This document shows positions 1 through 8,126 of a stretch of 37,411 nucleotides of DNA, piece after piece. A model generated the notes under the pieces. That model saw nothing but the letters and a program-made list of their open reading frames with translations, was not told the origin of the DNA and did not search any database. The stretch's first letter is position 1, and each line of letters opens with the position of its first letter. The position numbers were made by a program, and so were the translations under genes. Source of the DNA: Desulfomicrobium sp. (lineage in GTDB: Bacteria > Desulfobacterota > Desulfovibrionia > Desulfovibrionales > Desulfomicrobiaceae); the NCBI GenBank assembly GCA_024709365.1, contig JANJWV010000027.1:1-37411 (forward strand), given 5' to 3'.

Positions 1-1
1 G

Positions 2-2083
2 CAGGACACGGACGTCGATGACGACGAGACGACAAACCAGCCCATCGCGCTGCTGGAGCTGTGCGCGAAGATCCGCGGCATGATCCTCGCGGCCGAGGTG
101 CCCGCAGAACTGCAGGAAGCCCTTCTCTCGGCCTACGACAGGCTGTGCGAGCAGGAGGGGCGGCAGGTGCATGTGGCCCTGCGCTCCAGCGCCCTGGGCG
201 AGGACAGCGCCGGCGCCTCCTTCGCAGGTCAGCACAAGTCCATGCTGAACCTCGACCGGGAGAGCCTCATCGACGGCTACAAGGAAATCGTGGCCAGCAA
301 ATATTCCGCCCACGCCATGACCTACCGCTACATGCTCGGCATCCGGGACGACGACGTGCTGATGTGCGTGGGGTGCCTGAGCATGGTCACCTCGCGGTCC
401 GGCGGCGTGACCTACACGACGAACCCCCTGAACGCCGCGGACGAGCGGATGCGCATCACCTCCGCCTGGGGCGTGGCCAAGGGCGTGGTCGACGGCACGG
501 CCACCACCGACGAGTTCGTGCTCGAGAAGGGCCCCGAGCCACGGATCGTCGAGAGGACAGTGCCCCGCAAGGAGTCGGCCCTGATCTGTTCGCCCACCGA
601 AGGGGTGTGCCGGGTCTCGCTGGACCCGGAGCACTGCGAAATGCCCTCCCTGGCCGACGCACAGGTCATCGATCTGGCGGTCATGTCCATGCGTATCGAA
701 GAACATTACGGGCAACCGCAGGACATCGAGTGGGCCTGCACCCCGGAAGGCGGCCTCGTGCTGCTGCAGACGCGGCCCCTGGAAGTCCGGGCGCCGGAAG
801 CCTCGCCGGCACTGCTGTCCGACGTTTCCCCGCTGGTCCACGGCGGACGCACGGCCAGCCCCGGCGCAGCCTTCGGCGTGGTGCACATCGTGCGCAAGGA
901 CGTGGACATCCTCGTGCTGCCGGACAACGCCATCCTCGTCTGCGTCGAAGCGGCACCGAAATGGGCCGCGGTCCTGAACAGGTGCCAGGGCATCATCACC
1001 GAGCAGGGCAGCGTGGCCGGGCATCTGGCCAACGTGGCCAGGGAATTCCGCGTGCCGGCGCTGTTCGGCGTGCCGTCGGCCACGACCCTCCTGACTCCGG
1101 GCCAGGAGATCACCCTCGACGCCGACAACGCCGCGATCTACCCCGGCCGCCAGGACGACCTGCTCGTGCGCAAGCCCGAGCGGCCCAACATGATGACCGG
1201 CAGCCCCGTCTTCCAGACCCTCGAACGCGTCATCCGGCACATCACCCCCCTGAACCTCCTGGACCCGGACGCCCTGGACTTCACGGCGGTCAACTGCAGA
1301 ACCCTGCACGACATCACCAGGTTCTGCCACGAGAAGTCCGTGCAGGAGATGTTCAGTTTCGGCCGCGACCACGATTTCTCCCCCAGGTCGAGCAAGCAGC
1401 TCAAGACCGTGATCCCCATGCAGTGGTGGATCATCAACCTGGAGGACGGCTTCCTGAAGGAAACCCCGGGCAAGATGGTGCCCCTGGACAACATCGCCTC
1501 CGTGCCCATGCTGGCCCTGTGGCGCGGCATCGTGGCCTTCCCCTGGGAGGGGCCTCCCGGCCTCGACGGCAGGGGCTTCATGTCCGTCCTCTTCCAGTCC
1601 GCCACCAACGCCAACCTCGAACCGGCCAGGGCGTCGCACTTCGCGGACAAGAACTATTTCATGATCTCGAAACATTTCTGCAACCTGCAGTCGAGGTTCG
1701 GCTACCACTTCACGTCCGTCGAAGCCCTGGCCGGGCCCAGACCGCGCGAGAACTACATCCGCTTCCAGTTCAAGGGAGGCGCGGCGGACCAGCAGCGGCG
1801 GGTTCGGCGGGCCCGGTTCGTGGGCGAGGTTCTCGACGAATTCGGCTTTCAGACCCGCGTGCGGGAGGACGCCCTCTTCGCCCGTCTGGACGACTGCGAC
1901 CAGACGTTCGTCGAGGACCACCTCGAAATCCTCGGCCACATCCTCATCCACACCCGGCAGCTTGACATGATCATGAACCGCGAGGAAGTGGTCCAGTTCT
2001 ACAAACAACGCATCCTGCGCCAGCTTCACGCGCTGATGGATGCAAAAAAACGGGACTCCGGCCCGACAACAGGACAGACATGA
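2..2083 (+). CDS. PEP/pyruvate-binding (PEP synthase-like) protein, 5' truncated
   Basis: The reading frame is open from the window edge, so the true start lies upstream. An ATP-grasp PPDK_N segment is visible (VALRSSALGEDSAGASFAGQ, nt 170-230), followed by a PEP-utiliser/swivelling histidine domain with EQGSVAGHLANVAREF near nt 1000-1050; the histidine codon at 1022-1024 sits where the phosphorylated His of this family lies. In PEP synthase and pyruvate phosphate dikinase a PEP/pyruvate TIM barrel follows, but here about 300 residues (nt 1190-2083) show no barrel motif I recognise. The protein is therefore probably a dikinase-like phosphotransferase with a different acceptor domain, not classical PpsA. 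The function of the C-terminal part is unknown. The stop codon overlaps the next start (ATGA), implying translational coupling. Confidence 0.8.
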   Translation, partial: QDTDVDDDETTNQPIALLELCAKIRGMILAAEVPAELQEALLSAYDRLCEQEGRQVHVALRSSALGEDSAGASFAGQHKSMLNLDRESLIDGYKEIVASKYSAHAMTYRYMLGIRDDDVLMCVGCLSMVTSRSGGVTYTTNPLNAADERMRITSAWGVAKGVVDGTATTDEFVLEKGPEPRIVERTVPRKESALICSPTEGVCRVSLDPEHCEMPSLADAQVIDLAVMSMRIEEHYGQPQDIEWACTPEGGLVLLQTRPLEVRAPEASPALLSDVSPLVHGGRTASPGAAFGVVHIVRKDVDILVLPDNAILVCVEAAPKWAAVLNRCQGIITEQGSVAGHLANVAREFRVPALFGVPSATTLLTPGQEITLDADNAAIYPGRQDDLLVRKPERPNMMTGSPVFQTLERVIRHITPLNLLDPDALDFTAVNCRTLHDITRFCHEKSVQEMFSFGRDHDFSPRSSKQLKTVIPMQWWIINLEDGFLKETPGKMVPLDNIASVPMLALWRGIVAFPWEGPPGLDGRGFMSVLFQSATNANLEPARASHFADKNYFMISKHFCNLQSRFGYHFTSVEALAGPRPRENYIRFQFKGGAADQQRRVRRARFVGEVLDEFGFQTRVREDALFARLDDCDQTFVEDHLEILGHILIHTRQLDMIMNREEVVQFYKQRILRQLHALMDAKKRDSGPTTGQT

Positions 2084-2268
2084 GCGACAGATCTCAGGAA
2101 AACTCACCGAGCCACGCGGTGCTGCGCGGCGTCATCGTCGGCGGCTCCATCGGCATGATCGCCAGCTGGTTCGGATACGAGCCGGTCAAGGCCTTCTTCA
2201 TGGGCATCGTCTGCGGCATCTTCGCGGCCTTTACCAGGATCATGGCGGACAGGCTGCGCAAGAAATAA
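2080..2268 (+). CDS. Small two-helix membrane protein
   Basis: This 62-residue protein starts in the ATGA that ends the PEP synthase-like gene, so it is probably translated by coupling with it. A short polar N-terminus is followed by two hydrophobic, glycine-rich segments (about residues 14-32 and 36-53) and a basic C-terminus (RIMADRLRKK), which fits an inner-membrane hairpin with a cytoplasmic positive tail. I do not recognise the family. The coupling suggests a role with the upstream enzyme, but that is inference only. Confidence 0.6.
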   Translation: MSDRSQENSPSHAVLRGVIVGGSIGMIASWFGYEPVKAFFMGIVCGIFAAFTRIMADRLRKK

Positions 2269-2271
2269 TCC

Positions 2272-2300
2272 TTGACTTCTTCAGCAGCGGGACTATTAAT
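2272..2300 (+). promoter_or_regulatory. Sigma70-type promoter of the candidate RNA gene
   Basis: A -35 element TTGACT (2272-2277) is followed after 16 bp by TATTAAT (2294-2300) in a locally AT-richer stretch, directly after the stop codon at 2268. Initiation is predicted near 2306, exactly where the first hairpin of the candidate RNA begins. Confidence 0.65.
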
Positions 2301-2305
2301 CCTAA

Positions 2306-2725
2306 TCAAGAACCACCGCATGCGGACTGAGCAGGTTCTTGAATCCATGGCGATGTCTTCAAGGAAACTGACGACAACATCTCTAAAGCAGAGGCGTGTT
2401 GCAAGGTAACCTGGAAAAATCCTCGAAACACAGGTGTGTAGGCAGTCAACACAATCAGGGAACATCTTTCCGAATCGAAAATCGAGGCGCGTTGGTTGGA
2501 AACCGTGAACCAGTAATGTGGTCATGGCGCGTTGGAAGGAAACCCCGAAGTGAACCAGGAAACAGACTGTTGAGGCGTTTATTCCGGTAAATCCGTACAG
2601 GAGTACTCGTGGCGCCGGCCCCAATCCGGCGCGAAACGGTTCACAAGCATCACATCGAATCTGGTTTAACGACATTCCGGTTGATCAGGGGCGGAAGAAA
2701 CGACATCTTCCGCCCCTCTCTTTTT
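2306..2725 (+). ncRNA. Candidate stand-alone small RNA of about 420 nt
   Basis: This is the longest gene-free stretch in the window. It has its own promoter (2272-2300), a 5' hairpin with 8-bp arms at 2307-2314 and 2334-2341, internal hairpins (GCGCCGG/CCGGCGC at 2612-2618 and 2625-2631), and a perfect intrinsic terminator at 2688-2725. No reading frame inside has a convincing start and composition. GGA triplets occur about ten times. Five are in A/C-R-GGA contexts, one in a perfect GUAC-AGGA-GUAC hairpin (2595-2606), a good CsrA-type binding site. A unit is repeated: GGCGCGTTGG at 2486-2495 and 2526-2535, and GTGAACCAG at 2505-2513 and 2550-2558. It does not match tmRNA, 6S, RNase P or SRP RNA by any landmark I could find. 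A CsrA-sequestering RNA is one possibility; a long leader of the 2909 gene is less likely because of the terminator. Confidence 0.55.
2688..2725 (+). terminator. Intrinsic terminator of the candidate RNA
   Basis: Perfect 11-bp stem (2688-2698 with 2706-2716, arms GGGGCGGAAGA and TCTTCCGCCCC), 7-nt loop, then a pyrimidine run ending in five Ts (2717-2725). Confidence 0.85.
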
Positions 2726-2837
2726 CCCTGCAGGCGCGTGATGCATGCACTCCTGCATCCGGCCCGCCCGCTTCGGACAGCATCGTTCCTCGGCCCCTCC
2801 GTCCCGGTTTTTCTTTTTTCAGGAAGGGTCAATCGGC

Positions 2838-2865
2838 TTGCATAAGAGAAGCTTTTCGGTATAGA
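2838..2865 (+). promoter_or_regulatory. Possible promoter of the zinc-ribbon gene
   Basis: TTGCAT (2838-2843), 16-bp spacer, TATAGA (2860-2865), about 44 bp upstream of the ATG at 2909. It is a reasonable sigma70-type match, placed after the terminator at 2725, so the gene is probably transcribed independently of the upstream RNA. Confidence 0.45.
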
Positions 2866-2908
2866 CATCCAAGTGCACACATGAACCAATTCCAATTCAG
2901 GACACGCC

Positions 2909-3589
2909 ATGTACTGTAAAAAATGCAAATTTCACTCCTTTGACCATGTCGCGGCCTGCCCCAAGTGCGGAGCGGACTGGGAAGAGACCCGCAAGGCCCT
3001 CTACCTGAGCTGGATCACCTCCAGCGGCGTCAACTGGGTGGCCCCGATCTCCGCCCAGGCGGCCCCCGCTGCTTCCGCGGCCACTCCCGCAATGGTCATG
3101 GACGTCTCCGGCGGCGAGGACGAACTCTCCCACCTCATCGCCCCGCCCCCGACACCGCCGTCCTCCAAGGATGCCGACATCGACGTTTCGCTCTTTCCTG
3201 AACTGGACTTTTCCACCGAAGAGGTGACTGCCAAGCCGCCGGCACCGTCAGCAGCAAAACCCCCGACCAAGGCGGACGATGATCTTTTCCTCGACTCCAT
3301 CCCCGTCGAGGACATGCCCGAGTTGGACTTCAGCGCGTCCTTCGATGCGCCGGCACAACCCGCGCCGCCCATCTCGAAGCCCAAACGCGAGGATCTCTTC
3401 ATTCCCGAGCTCGAAGAGATGCTCGCGCCCCTGACGGAAGAGCCGCGGCAGAACCCGGCTCCGGCCAAGAAATCCCCCATGGCCGAAGAAACGGAGATTC
3501 TGCTCGATTTCGGCGACGACTCCTCCAGGGGCAACACGAAGGAAGACATTCCCTTCCTCACCCTGGAAGACACGATCAAGCCTTCGTAG
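2909..3589 (+). CDS. Zinc-ribbon protein with long acidic, proline-rich tail
   Basis: The 226-residue protein begins with a four-cysteine zinc ribbon (C3, C6, C17, C20; CKKC and CPKC knuckles), a typical small zinc-binding fold. The remainder is low-complexity, rich in Pro, Ala, Asp and Glu, and probably disordered. A short motif recurs: PELDFS at residues 97-102 and 137-142, with PELEE at 166-170 and a related ILLDF at 197-201. No membrane segment is visible. Such repeated acidic motifs usually act as docking peptides, but the partner is unknown. I do not recognise a characterised family. It converges on the hydrolase gene with 8 bp between stop codons. Confidence 0.75.
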   Translation: MYCKKCKFHSFDHVAACPKCGADWEETRKALYLSWITSSGVNWVAPISAQAAPAASAATPAMVMDVSGGEDELSHLIAPPPTPPSSKDADIDVSLFPELDFSTEEVTAKPPAPSAAKPPTKADDDLFLDSIPVEDMPELDFSASFDAPAQPAPPISKPKREDLFIPELEEMLAPLTEEPRQNPAPAKKSPMAEETEILLDFGDDSSRGNTKEDIPFLTLEDTIKPS

Positions 3590-3597
3590 TATCGGGC

Positions 3598-4350
3598 TTA
3601 CCCGAGGGACCCCACGAAGCCGAGAACCAGGGCGCTCACCGAGGCCCTGGTTTCTTCGTGCGTGACCAGCAGGTGTCCGCTGGTGAGGGTTTCGCGCATG
3701 TGCAGGAGATGAAGTTCCCGTCTCGCGCTTGACACCCGCGAAAGGATGCCCCAGGCGTTGTCCGGGTGAACGGCCCGGTCCCGGGCGCCGTGCAGGACCA
3801 GGATCGGCGCCGTGACGCGACAGAGCCCCTGCCGCACCTTGCCGGCCGCGACTTTGAACGAGTGCAGGGGCCGGACGAAGTGCGTGCCTTCATACCCCTC
3901 CCAAGGCGCGATGCGTCTGGACTCGGGCCTGGGTGCGGAGGCTGCCAGCCGAGGGCGGCAGAAGCGCAGCAGCCCGCTGCAAAACAGCAGCGGGTCGGGC
4001 GAGAAGTAGGGGAAGAGCCGGCAGAGAAAGACAGGGGCGGCGATGGTCGAGACGCCCGCCAGCTCGTGCCGCTGCGCCAGGGCCAGGGCCAGGGTGCCGC
4101 CCATGGAGAATCCGGCCACGAAAACCCTTGGGCACCGAGCCCGCAGGTCCGAAAGCGCCCTTTCGGCCCCGGCCAGCCAATCCTCGAAGCGGCTGCGCTC
4201 GAAGGCCTCCGGGTCGCCGTCGTGCCCGGGCAGGGACGGGGCTTCGACCTCGTACCCCGCCGCGCGGAGATCGGCCGCCAGATAGCTCATTTCAAAGGGC
4301 CGTCCGGCATAGCCGTGCAGCAGAAGACAGCCGGTCTTAAGATCGTTCAT
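3598..4350 (-). CDS. Alpha/beta hydrolase (esterase/lipase-like)
   Basis: A 250-residue serine hydrolase of the carboxylesterase/monoacylglycerol lipase type. The oxyanion region LLHGYAG (residues 10-16), nucleophile elbow GFSMGG (Ser82), acid in GARDRAV (Asp191) and catalytic His in SGHLLVTHE (His226) form a complete triad. No signal peptide is seen from this start, so it is probably cytoplasmic. The frame remains open upstream to 4512, but homology with the family begins at MNDLKTGCLLLHGY, so the ATG at 4350 is preferred. The substrate cannot be predicted; short acyl esters or acylglycerols are usual for the family. A lipase role is possible, but no lid domain is obvious. Confidence 0.82.
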   Translation of the reverse strand: MNDLKTGCLLLHGYAGRPFEMSYLAADLRAAGYEVEAPSLPGHDGDPEAFERSRFEDWLAGAERALSDLRARCPRVFVAGFSMGGTLALALAQRHELAGVSTIAAPVFLCRLFPYFSPDPLLFCSGLLRFCRPRLAASAPRPESRRIAPWEGYEGTHFVRPLHSFKVAAGKVRQGLCRVTAPILVLHGARDRAVHPDNAWGILSRVSSARRELHLLHMRETLTSGHLLVTHEETRASVSALVLGFVGSLG

Positions 4351-4539
4351 GGCGGACCCCGCAACGGTGAAGAGTGCGATACGAATCAGCAATTGCGCCA
4401 GTTGCATGGAGAAAAAAAAGTCTTGACTTTTGTCACCCATTCGAAAAAGAAAACGAGTTTCCGGTGATTCGCGAACAGCCGCCGTTTCCACCGGATAAAG
4501 GCGCGGCAGCATTTCAGGTCAAAATTATGGAGGAGCCTC

Positions 4540-4809
4540 ATGGCAGTAGATTTCAGTAATGCCGTCAAGACCGACGAAGGCGTTCAGGTCAACGGCGTTG
4601 TCATGCAACAGATTGTGGAACAGTGCGAAGGCTGCGAGCGGATCAAGGAATTCGAGGGCGGTAAGTACTGCGGCAGCTACCCCCAGCCCGCCGTCAAGTG
4701 GAAGCTCGGCAGCTGCAACTTCGCGACACATACCAAGTCCGCGCCCGCCAAGGGCAAGGCCAAGGTCAACCCCCTCAAGGCTTCCAAGCGCGCTGCCAAA
4801 GGCCGCTAG
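4540..4809 (+). CDS. PxxKW family cysteine-rich protein
   Basis: An 89-residue protein with four cysteines (C29, C32, C44, C59) and the diagnostic PAVKW motif at residues 50-54, which defines the PxxKW cysteine-rich family known from sulfate-reducing deltaproteobacteria. The cysteines could bind zinc or an iron-sulfur cluster. The last 25 residues are rich in Lys and Ala and look like a nucleic-acid-binding or disordered tail. The start is supported by GGAGG at 4529-4533. The gene is monocistronic, ending in an intrinsic terminator at 4835-4859. The family's function is not known. Confidence 0.85.
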   Translation: MAVDFSNAVKTDEGVQVNGVVMQQIVEQCEGCERIKEFEGGKYCGSYPQPAVKWKLGSCNFATHTKSAPAKGKAKVNPLKASKRAAKGR

Positions 4810-4834
4810 GTCCAGCACCAGAGTTCACGCACAA

Positions 4835-4859
4835 GGCAGGATCATCCTGCCTTTTTTTT
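4835..4859 (+). terminator. Intrinsic terminator after PxxKW gene
   Basis: GGCAGGA (4835-4841) pairs with TCCTGCC (4845-4851) over a 3-nt loop, followed by eight Ts (4852-4859). Confidence 0.88.
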
Positions 4860-4908
4860 CCTCAAAATTCCGGGCGATGCCGCCCGGCGAGCAGCAAGGA
4901 GCACAGCC

Positions 4909-6138
4909 ATGCTCAGAGCCATTCTCGACATCATCGACCGCAGCGGCGACGAGCTCGTCCGGCTCCAGTCCGCTCTGGTGGCCATCCCCGCCCTCGGCCC
5001 CACCAACGGCGGCCAGGGGGAGGCGGCCAAGGCGGCATGGCTGTCCGACTATCTCTCCGGCTTCGAGGGAGTCTCGGTGGAGCGCATCGACGCCCCGGAC
5101 GCCAGGGTTGAGAGCGGCGTCAGGCCGAGCCTCGCGGTGCGGCGCCCCGGCAGAAGCCCCCGCACCCTGTGGCTCATCGCCCACACCGACGTGGTCCCCA
5201 CCGGCGACCTGTCCCTGTGGCAGTCGGACCCCTTCGTCCTGCGCCGCGACGGCGACCTCATCTACGGCCGCGGCGTCGAGGACAACCATCAGGGCATGGT
5301 CAGCGCCCTTCTGCTCCTGCGCGCCCTGGAACAGGCCAGGGCGGAGACCGGCCTGTCCCTGGGCATCCTGCTGGCCGCCGACGAGGAGACGGGCAACGCC
5401 CTGGGCATCGAGCACATCCTGCGCGAGCGGCCCGAAGTCTTTGCCAAGGACGATCTGGTCCTTATCCCGGACTTCGGGACAAAGGACGGCGCGGCCATCG
5501 AGGTGGCCGAAAAAAGCGTCCTGTGGCTCAAGTTCACGGTCCTGGGCCGGCAGTGCCACGCCTCGACTCCGGCCGAGGGCGTCAACTCCCTGATCGGCGC
5601 CTCGGCCCTGGTTCTGGCCCTGGGGCGTCTGAACGACGTCTTCGGACGCGAGGATTCCCTCTTCGACCCGCCGACCTCGACCTTCGCGCCGACGAAGAAG
5701 GAAGCCAACGTCCCCAACGTCAACACCATACCCGGCCAGGACGTCTTCTACCTCGATTGCCGCGTGCTGCCCGACTACCCCCTGGACGACGTTGAACAGG
5801 AAATCCGGCGCATCTGCGACGCGGTCGAGGCCGAACACGGCGTACGCATCGATTTCGAACGCGTGGTGCGCGAACAGGCCGCGCCCGGCACCCCGGCCGA
5901 CTGCGAGGCCGTCACCCGTCTGGCCAAAGCCCTGCGCGACGAACGCGGCATCGAGCCGCGCGTCATCGGCATCGGCGGCGGCACCGTGGCCGCGGCCTTC
6001 CGCAAGCGCGGCCTGCCCGCGGTCTGCTGGTCCACGCTGCTGAACACCGCCCACCAGCCCAACGAACACTCCTCCATCGCCAACACCATTGCCGACGCAC
6101 GGGTCTTCGCCCGCCTGCTGCTGGACAGCGAGGAATGA
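4909..6138 (+). CDS. M20 family metallo-hydrolase (DapE/ArgE-like)
   Basis: A 409-residue di-zinc amidohydrolase of peptidase family M20. The metal and catalytic motifs are in order: AHTDVVP (His92, Asp94), GRGVEDNHQG (Asp125), ADEETGN (Glu159/Glu160), and a C-terminal metal His in NTAHQPNEHSS. A dimerisation insert around residues 190-300 carries the family's conserved histidine (GRQCHASTP). Related enzymes remove acyl groups from amino acids (ArgE), deacylate diaminopimelate precursors (DapE) or act as dipeptidases; the sequence alone does not decide. The start at 4909 follows a GCAAGGAG ribosome binding site. The stop is 1 bp from the mnmG start, so the two genes are co-transcribed. Confidence 0.88.
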   Translation: MLRAILDIIDRSGDELVRLQSALVAIPALGPTNGGQGEAAKAAWLSDYLSGFEGVSVERIDAPDARVESGVRPSLAVRRPGRSPRTLWLIAHTDVVPTGDLSLWQSDPFVLRRDGDLIYGRGVEDNHQGMVSALLLLRALEQARAETGLSLGILLAADEETGNALGIEHILRERPEVFAKDDLVLIPDFGTKDGAAIEVAEKSVLWLKFTVLGRQCHASTPAEGVNSLIGASALVLALGRLNDVFGREDSLFDPPTSTFAPTKKEANVPNVNTIPGQDVFYLDCRVLPDYPLDDVEQEIRRICDAVEAEHGVRIDFERVVREQAAPGTPADCEAVTRLAKALRDERGIEPRVIGIGGGTVAAAFRKRGLPAVCWSTLLNTAHQPNEHSSIANTIADARVFARLLLDSEE

Positions 6139-6139
6139 G

Positions 6140-8020
6140 ATGAGCATCCCCACCGTGCCCGAAACCTTCGACATCATCGTCGTCGGCGCCGGCCATGCCG
6201 GCTGCGAGGCGGCCATGGCCGCGGCGCACATGGGCATGCAGACCCTGCTTCTGACCATCAACGCCGACCGCATCGGCCACCTGTCCTGCAACCCGGCCAT
6301 CGGCGGCCTGGCCAAGGGCCACATGGTCAAGGAGATCGACGCCCTGGGCGGCATGATGGGCAAATGGGCCGACCAGGCCGGCATCCAGTTCCGCATCCTG
6401 AACACCCGCAAGGGACCGGCCGTGCGCTCCAGCCGCGCCCAGATCGACCGCGCCGAGTACCTCAAGGTCGTGCAGCGCGACATCTTCACCTGCCCGAACC
6501 TCTTCGTGCGCCAGGAAACGGCGGCCTCCCTGACCGTCGAAAACGGCCGCGTCACGGGTGTGGTCACCACCCTGGGCGAGACCATCCCCTGCCGGGCCGC
6601 CCTGCTGACCACGGGCACCTTCCTGCAGGGGCTCATTCACGTGGGCCTCAAGAATTTCAGCGGCGGCCGCTACGGCGACCCCGCAAGCCAGGGTCTCTCC
6701 CCGCGGCTGAAGGAGCTGGGCCTGGAGCTCGGCCGGCTCAAGACCGGCACGGTGCCGCGCCTGCTCAAGTCCTCCGTCGACTACTCGGTCATGGAGGAGC
6801 AGCCCGGCGACAATCCGCCCCGCCCCTTCAGCTTCGACTCGCCGGGCATTGGTCTGCCCCAGCTGCCCTGCTTCGTGACCTGGACCACCGAGCGCACCCA
6901 CGAGATCATCCGCTCCGGCTTCGACCGCTCGCCCATGTTCACCGGCGTCATCAAGGGCACCGGAGCGCGCTACTGCCCGTCCATCGAGGACAAGATCGCC
7001 CGCTTCCCCGACAAGGACCGGCACCAGATCTTCGTCGAGCCCGAAGGCCTGACGAGCTTCGAAGTCTACCCCAACGGCATCCCCACGAGCCTCCCCCTGG
7101 ACGTGCAGAAGGCCCTGGTGGCATCCATCCCCGGCCTGGAGAAGGCCCAGATCATCCGCCCCGGCTATGCCATCGAGTACGATTTCGTCCCCCCGACCCA
7201 GCTGCGCCCCACCCTGGAGACCAAGGCCGTGCGCGGCCTCTACCTGGCCGGCCAGATCAACGGCACCTCGGGCTACGAGGAGGCCGCGGGCCAGGGCCTG
7301 TGGGCCGCCATCAACGCGGTCAGGGCCCTGCGCGGCGAGCCGGAATTCGTCCTGACGCGCAGCCAGGCCTACATCGCCGTCCTCGTGGACGACCTGGTGA
7401 CCAAGGGCACGCAGGAACCCTACCGCATGTTCACCTCGCGCGCCGAACACCGCCTGCTCCTGCGCGAGGACAACGCCGACGGGCGCCTGACGCCCCTGGG
7501 CCGTGAAATCGGTCTGGTGGACGCCAGCCGCTGGAAGCGCTTCTCGGCCAAACAGGCGGCCCTGCAGGAGATCATGGCGGGCCTCGAATCCATCCGCGTC
7601 CGCCCCGACGCCGCCACCAAGGACGCCGTCGAAGCCATGGGCGGCACCATCCCCCAGAAGGCCGTCAGCCTCAAGGAACTGCTGCGCCAGCCCGAACTGT
7701 CCATCGGGAGCCTTGCGCCCCTGTGGCCGGAACTGGCGAACTTTGACGCCGAGGCGCTGGAAGAGGCCGAGATCCAGGCCAAGTACGAAGGCTACCTGCA
7801 GCGGCAGCAGGACCTGGTCGACCGCTTCGAGAAAATGGAACGCACCGCCCTGCCCGAGGACATGGTCTACACCGGCATCCCGGGCCTTTCGCGCGAAGTG
7901 GTGGAAAAACTGACCCGCATCCAGCCCCGCACCCTGGGCCAGGCCGGGCGCATCTCGGGCATCACGCCTGCGGCTTTGTCCTGTCTGGAGATTCAGCTCA
8001 AGAAGATGGGGAAGGTTTAG
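6140..8020 (+). CDS. mnmG: tRNA uridine-5-carboxymethylaminomethyl modification enzyme MnmG (GidA)
   Basis: A 626-residue FAD enzyme that with MnmE builds the cmnm5/nm5 group on the wobble uridine of certain tRNAs. The Rossmann motif VVGAGHAGCEA (Gly16, Gly18, Gly21), the family signatures NPAIGGLAKGH, GARYCPSIEDKI and NGTSGYEEAAGQG, and the C-terminal helical domain that contacts MnmE are all present. Its length matches the usual 620-630 residues. The frame extends 51 nt upstream inside the M20 gene, but the ATG at 6140 fits the known N-terminus. mnmE is not in the window; here the partner is an M20 hydrolase, with which it forms a two-gene unit. Confidence 0.96.
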   Translation: MSIPTVPETFDIIVVGAGHAGCEAAMAAAHMGMQTLLLTINADRIGHLSCNPAIGGLAKGHMVKEIDALGGMMGKWADQAGIQFRILNTRKGPAVRSSRAQIDRAEYLKVVQRDIFTCPNLFVRQETAASLTVENGRVTGVVTTLGETIPCRAALLTTGTFLQGLIHVGLKNFSGGRYGDPASQGLSPRLKELGLELGRLKTGTVPRLLKSSVDYSVMEEQPGDNPPRPFSFDSPGIGLPQLPCFVTWTTERTHEIIRSGFDRSPMFTGVIKGTGARYCPSIEDKIARFPDKDRHQIFVEPEGLTSFEVYPNGIPTSLPLDVQKALVASIPGLEKAQIIRPGYAIEYDFVPPTQLRPTLETKAVRGLYLAGQINGTSGYEEAAGQGLWAAINAVRALRGEPEFVLTRSQAYIAVLVDDLVTKGTQEPYRMFTSRAEHRLLLREDNADGRLTPLGREIGLVDASRWKRFSAKQAALQEIMAGLESIRVRPDAATKDAVEAMGGTIPQKAVSLKELLRQPELSIGSLAPLWPELANFDAEALEEAEIQAKYEGYLQRQQDLVDRFEKMERTALPEDMVYTGIPGLSREVVEKLTRIQPRTLGQAGRISGITPAALSCLEIQLKKMGKV

Positions 8021-8026
8021 GAGAGC

Positions 8027-8061
8027 GCCTCCGGCGGGCAGGGGATGATCCCCTGCACCCC
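8027..8061 (+). repeat. 35-bp hairpin repeat, copy 1
   Basis: Identical to copy 2 at 8127-8161. It contains GCAGGGGA-TGA-TCCCCTGC, an 8-bp stem with a 3-nt loop, just after the mnmG stop. It resembles dispersed intergenic repeats common in Desulfovibrio-type genomes. It may help transcription stop, but there is no T run. Confidence 0.85.
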
Positions 8062-8126
8062 GGAGGGTGGGGCGTGTCGGGGCCTGTGCGGCGATTCGGC
8101 GCGGGGTGATCGGTTGGGGGGAGAAT

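Noticed and set aside
2331-2345. tRNA-like T-arm (GGTTCTTGAATCC)
   Set aside because: No acceptor stem, anticodon arm or CCA end can be built around it; the left half is part of the 5' hairpin at 2307-2341.
2396-2590. 64-codon plus-strand frame inside the candidate RNA
   Set aside because: No ribosome binding site, no domain, unusual basic composition; more easily explained as non-coding.
2094-2675. 193-codon open frame on the minus strand across the candidate RNA region
   Set aside because: It runs antisense to the small membrane protein gene and through the hairpins, has no ribosome binding site or recognisable domain, and composition unlike neighbouring genes.
4423-4451. Promoter TTGACT upstream of the PxxKW gene
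   Set aside because: No acceptable -10 element at 16-18 bp spacing.
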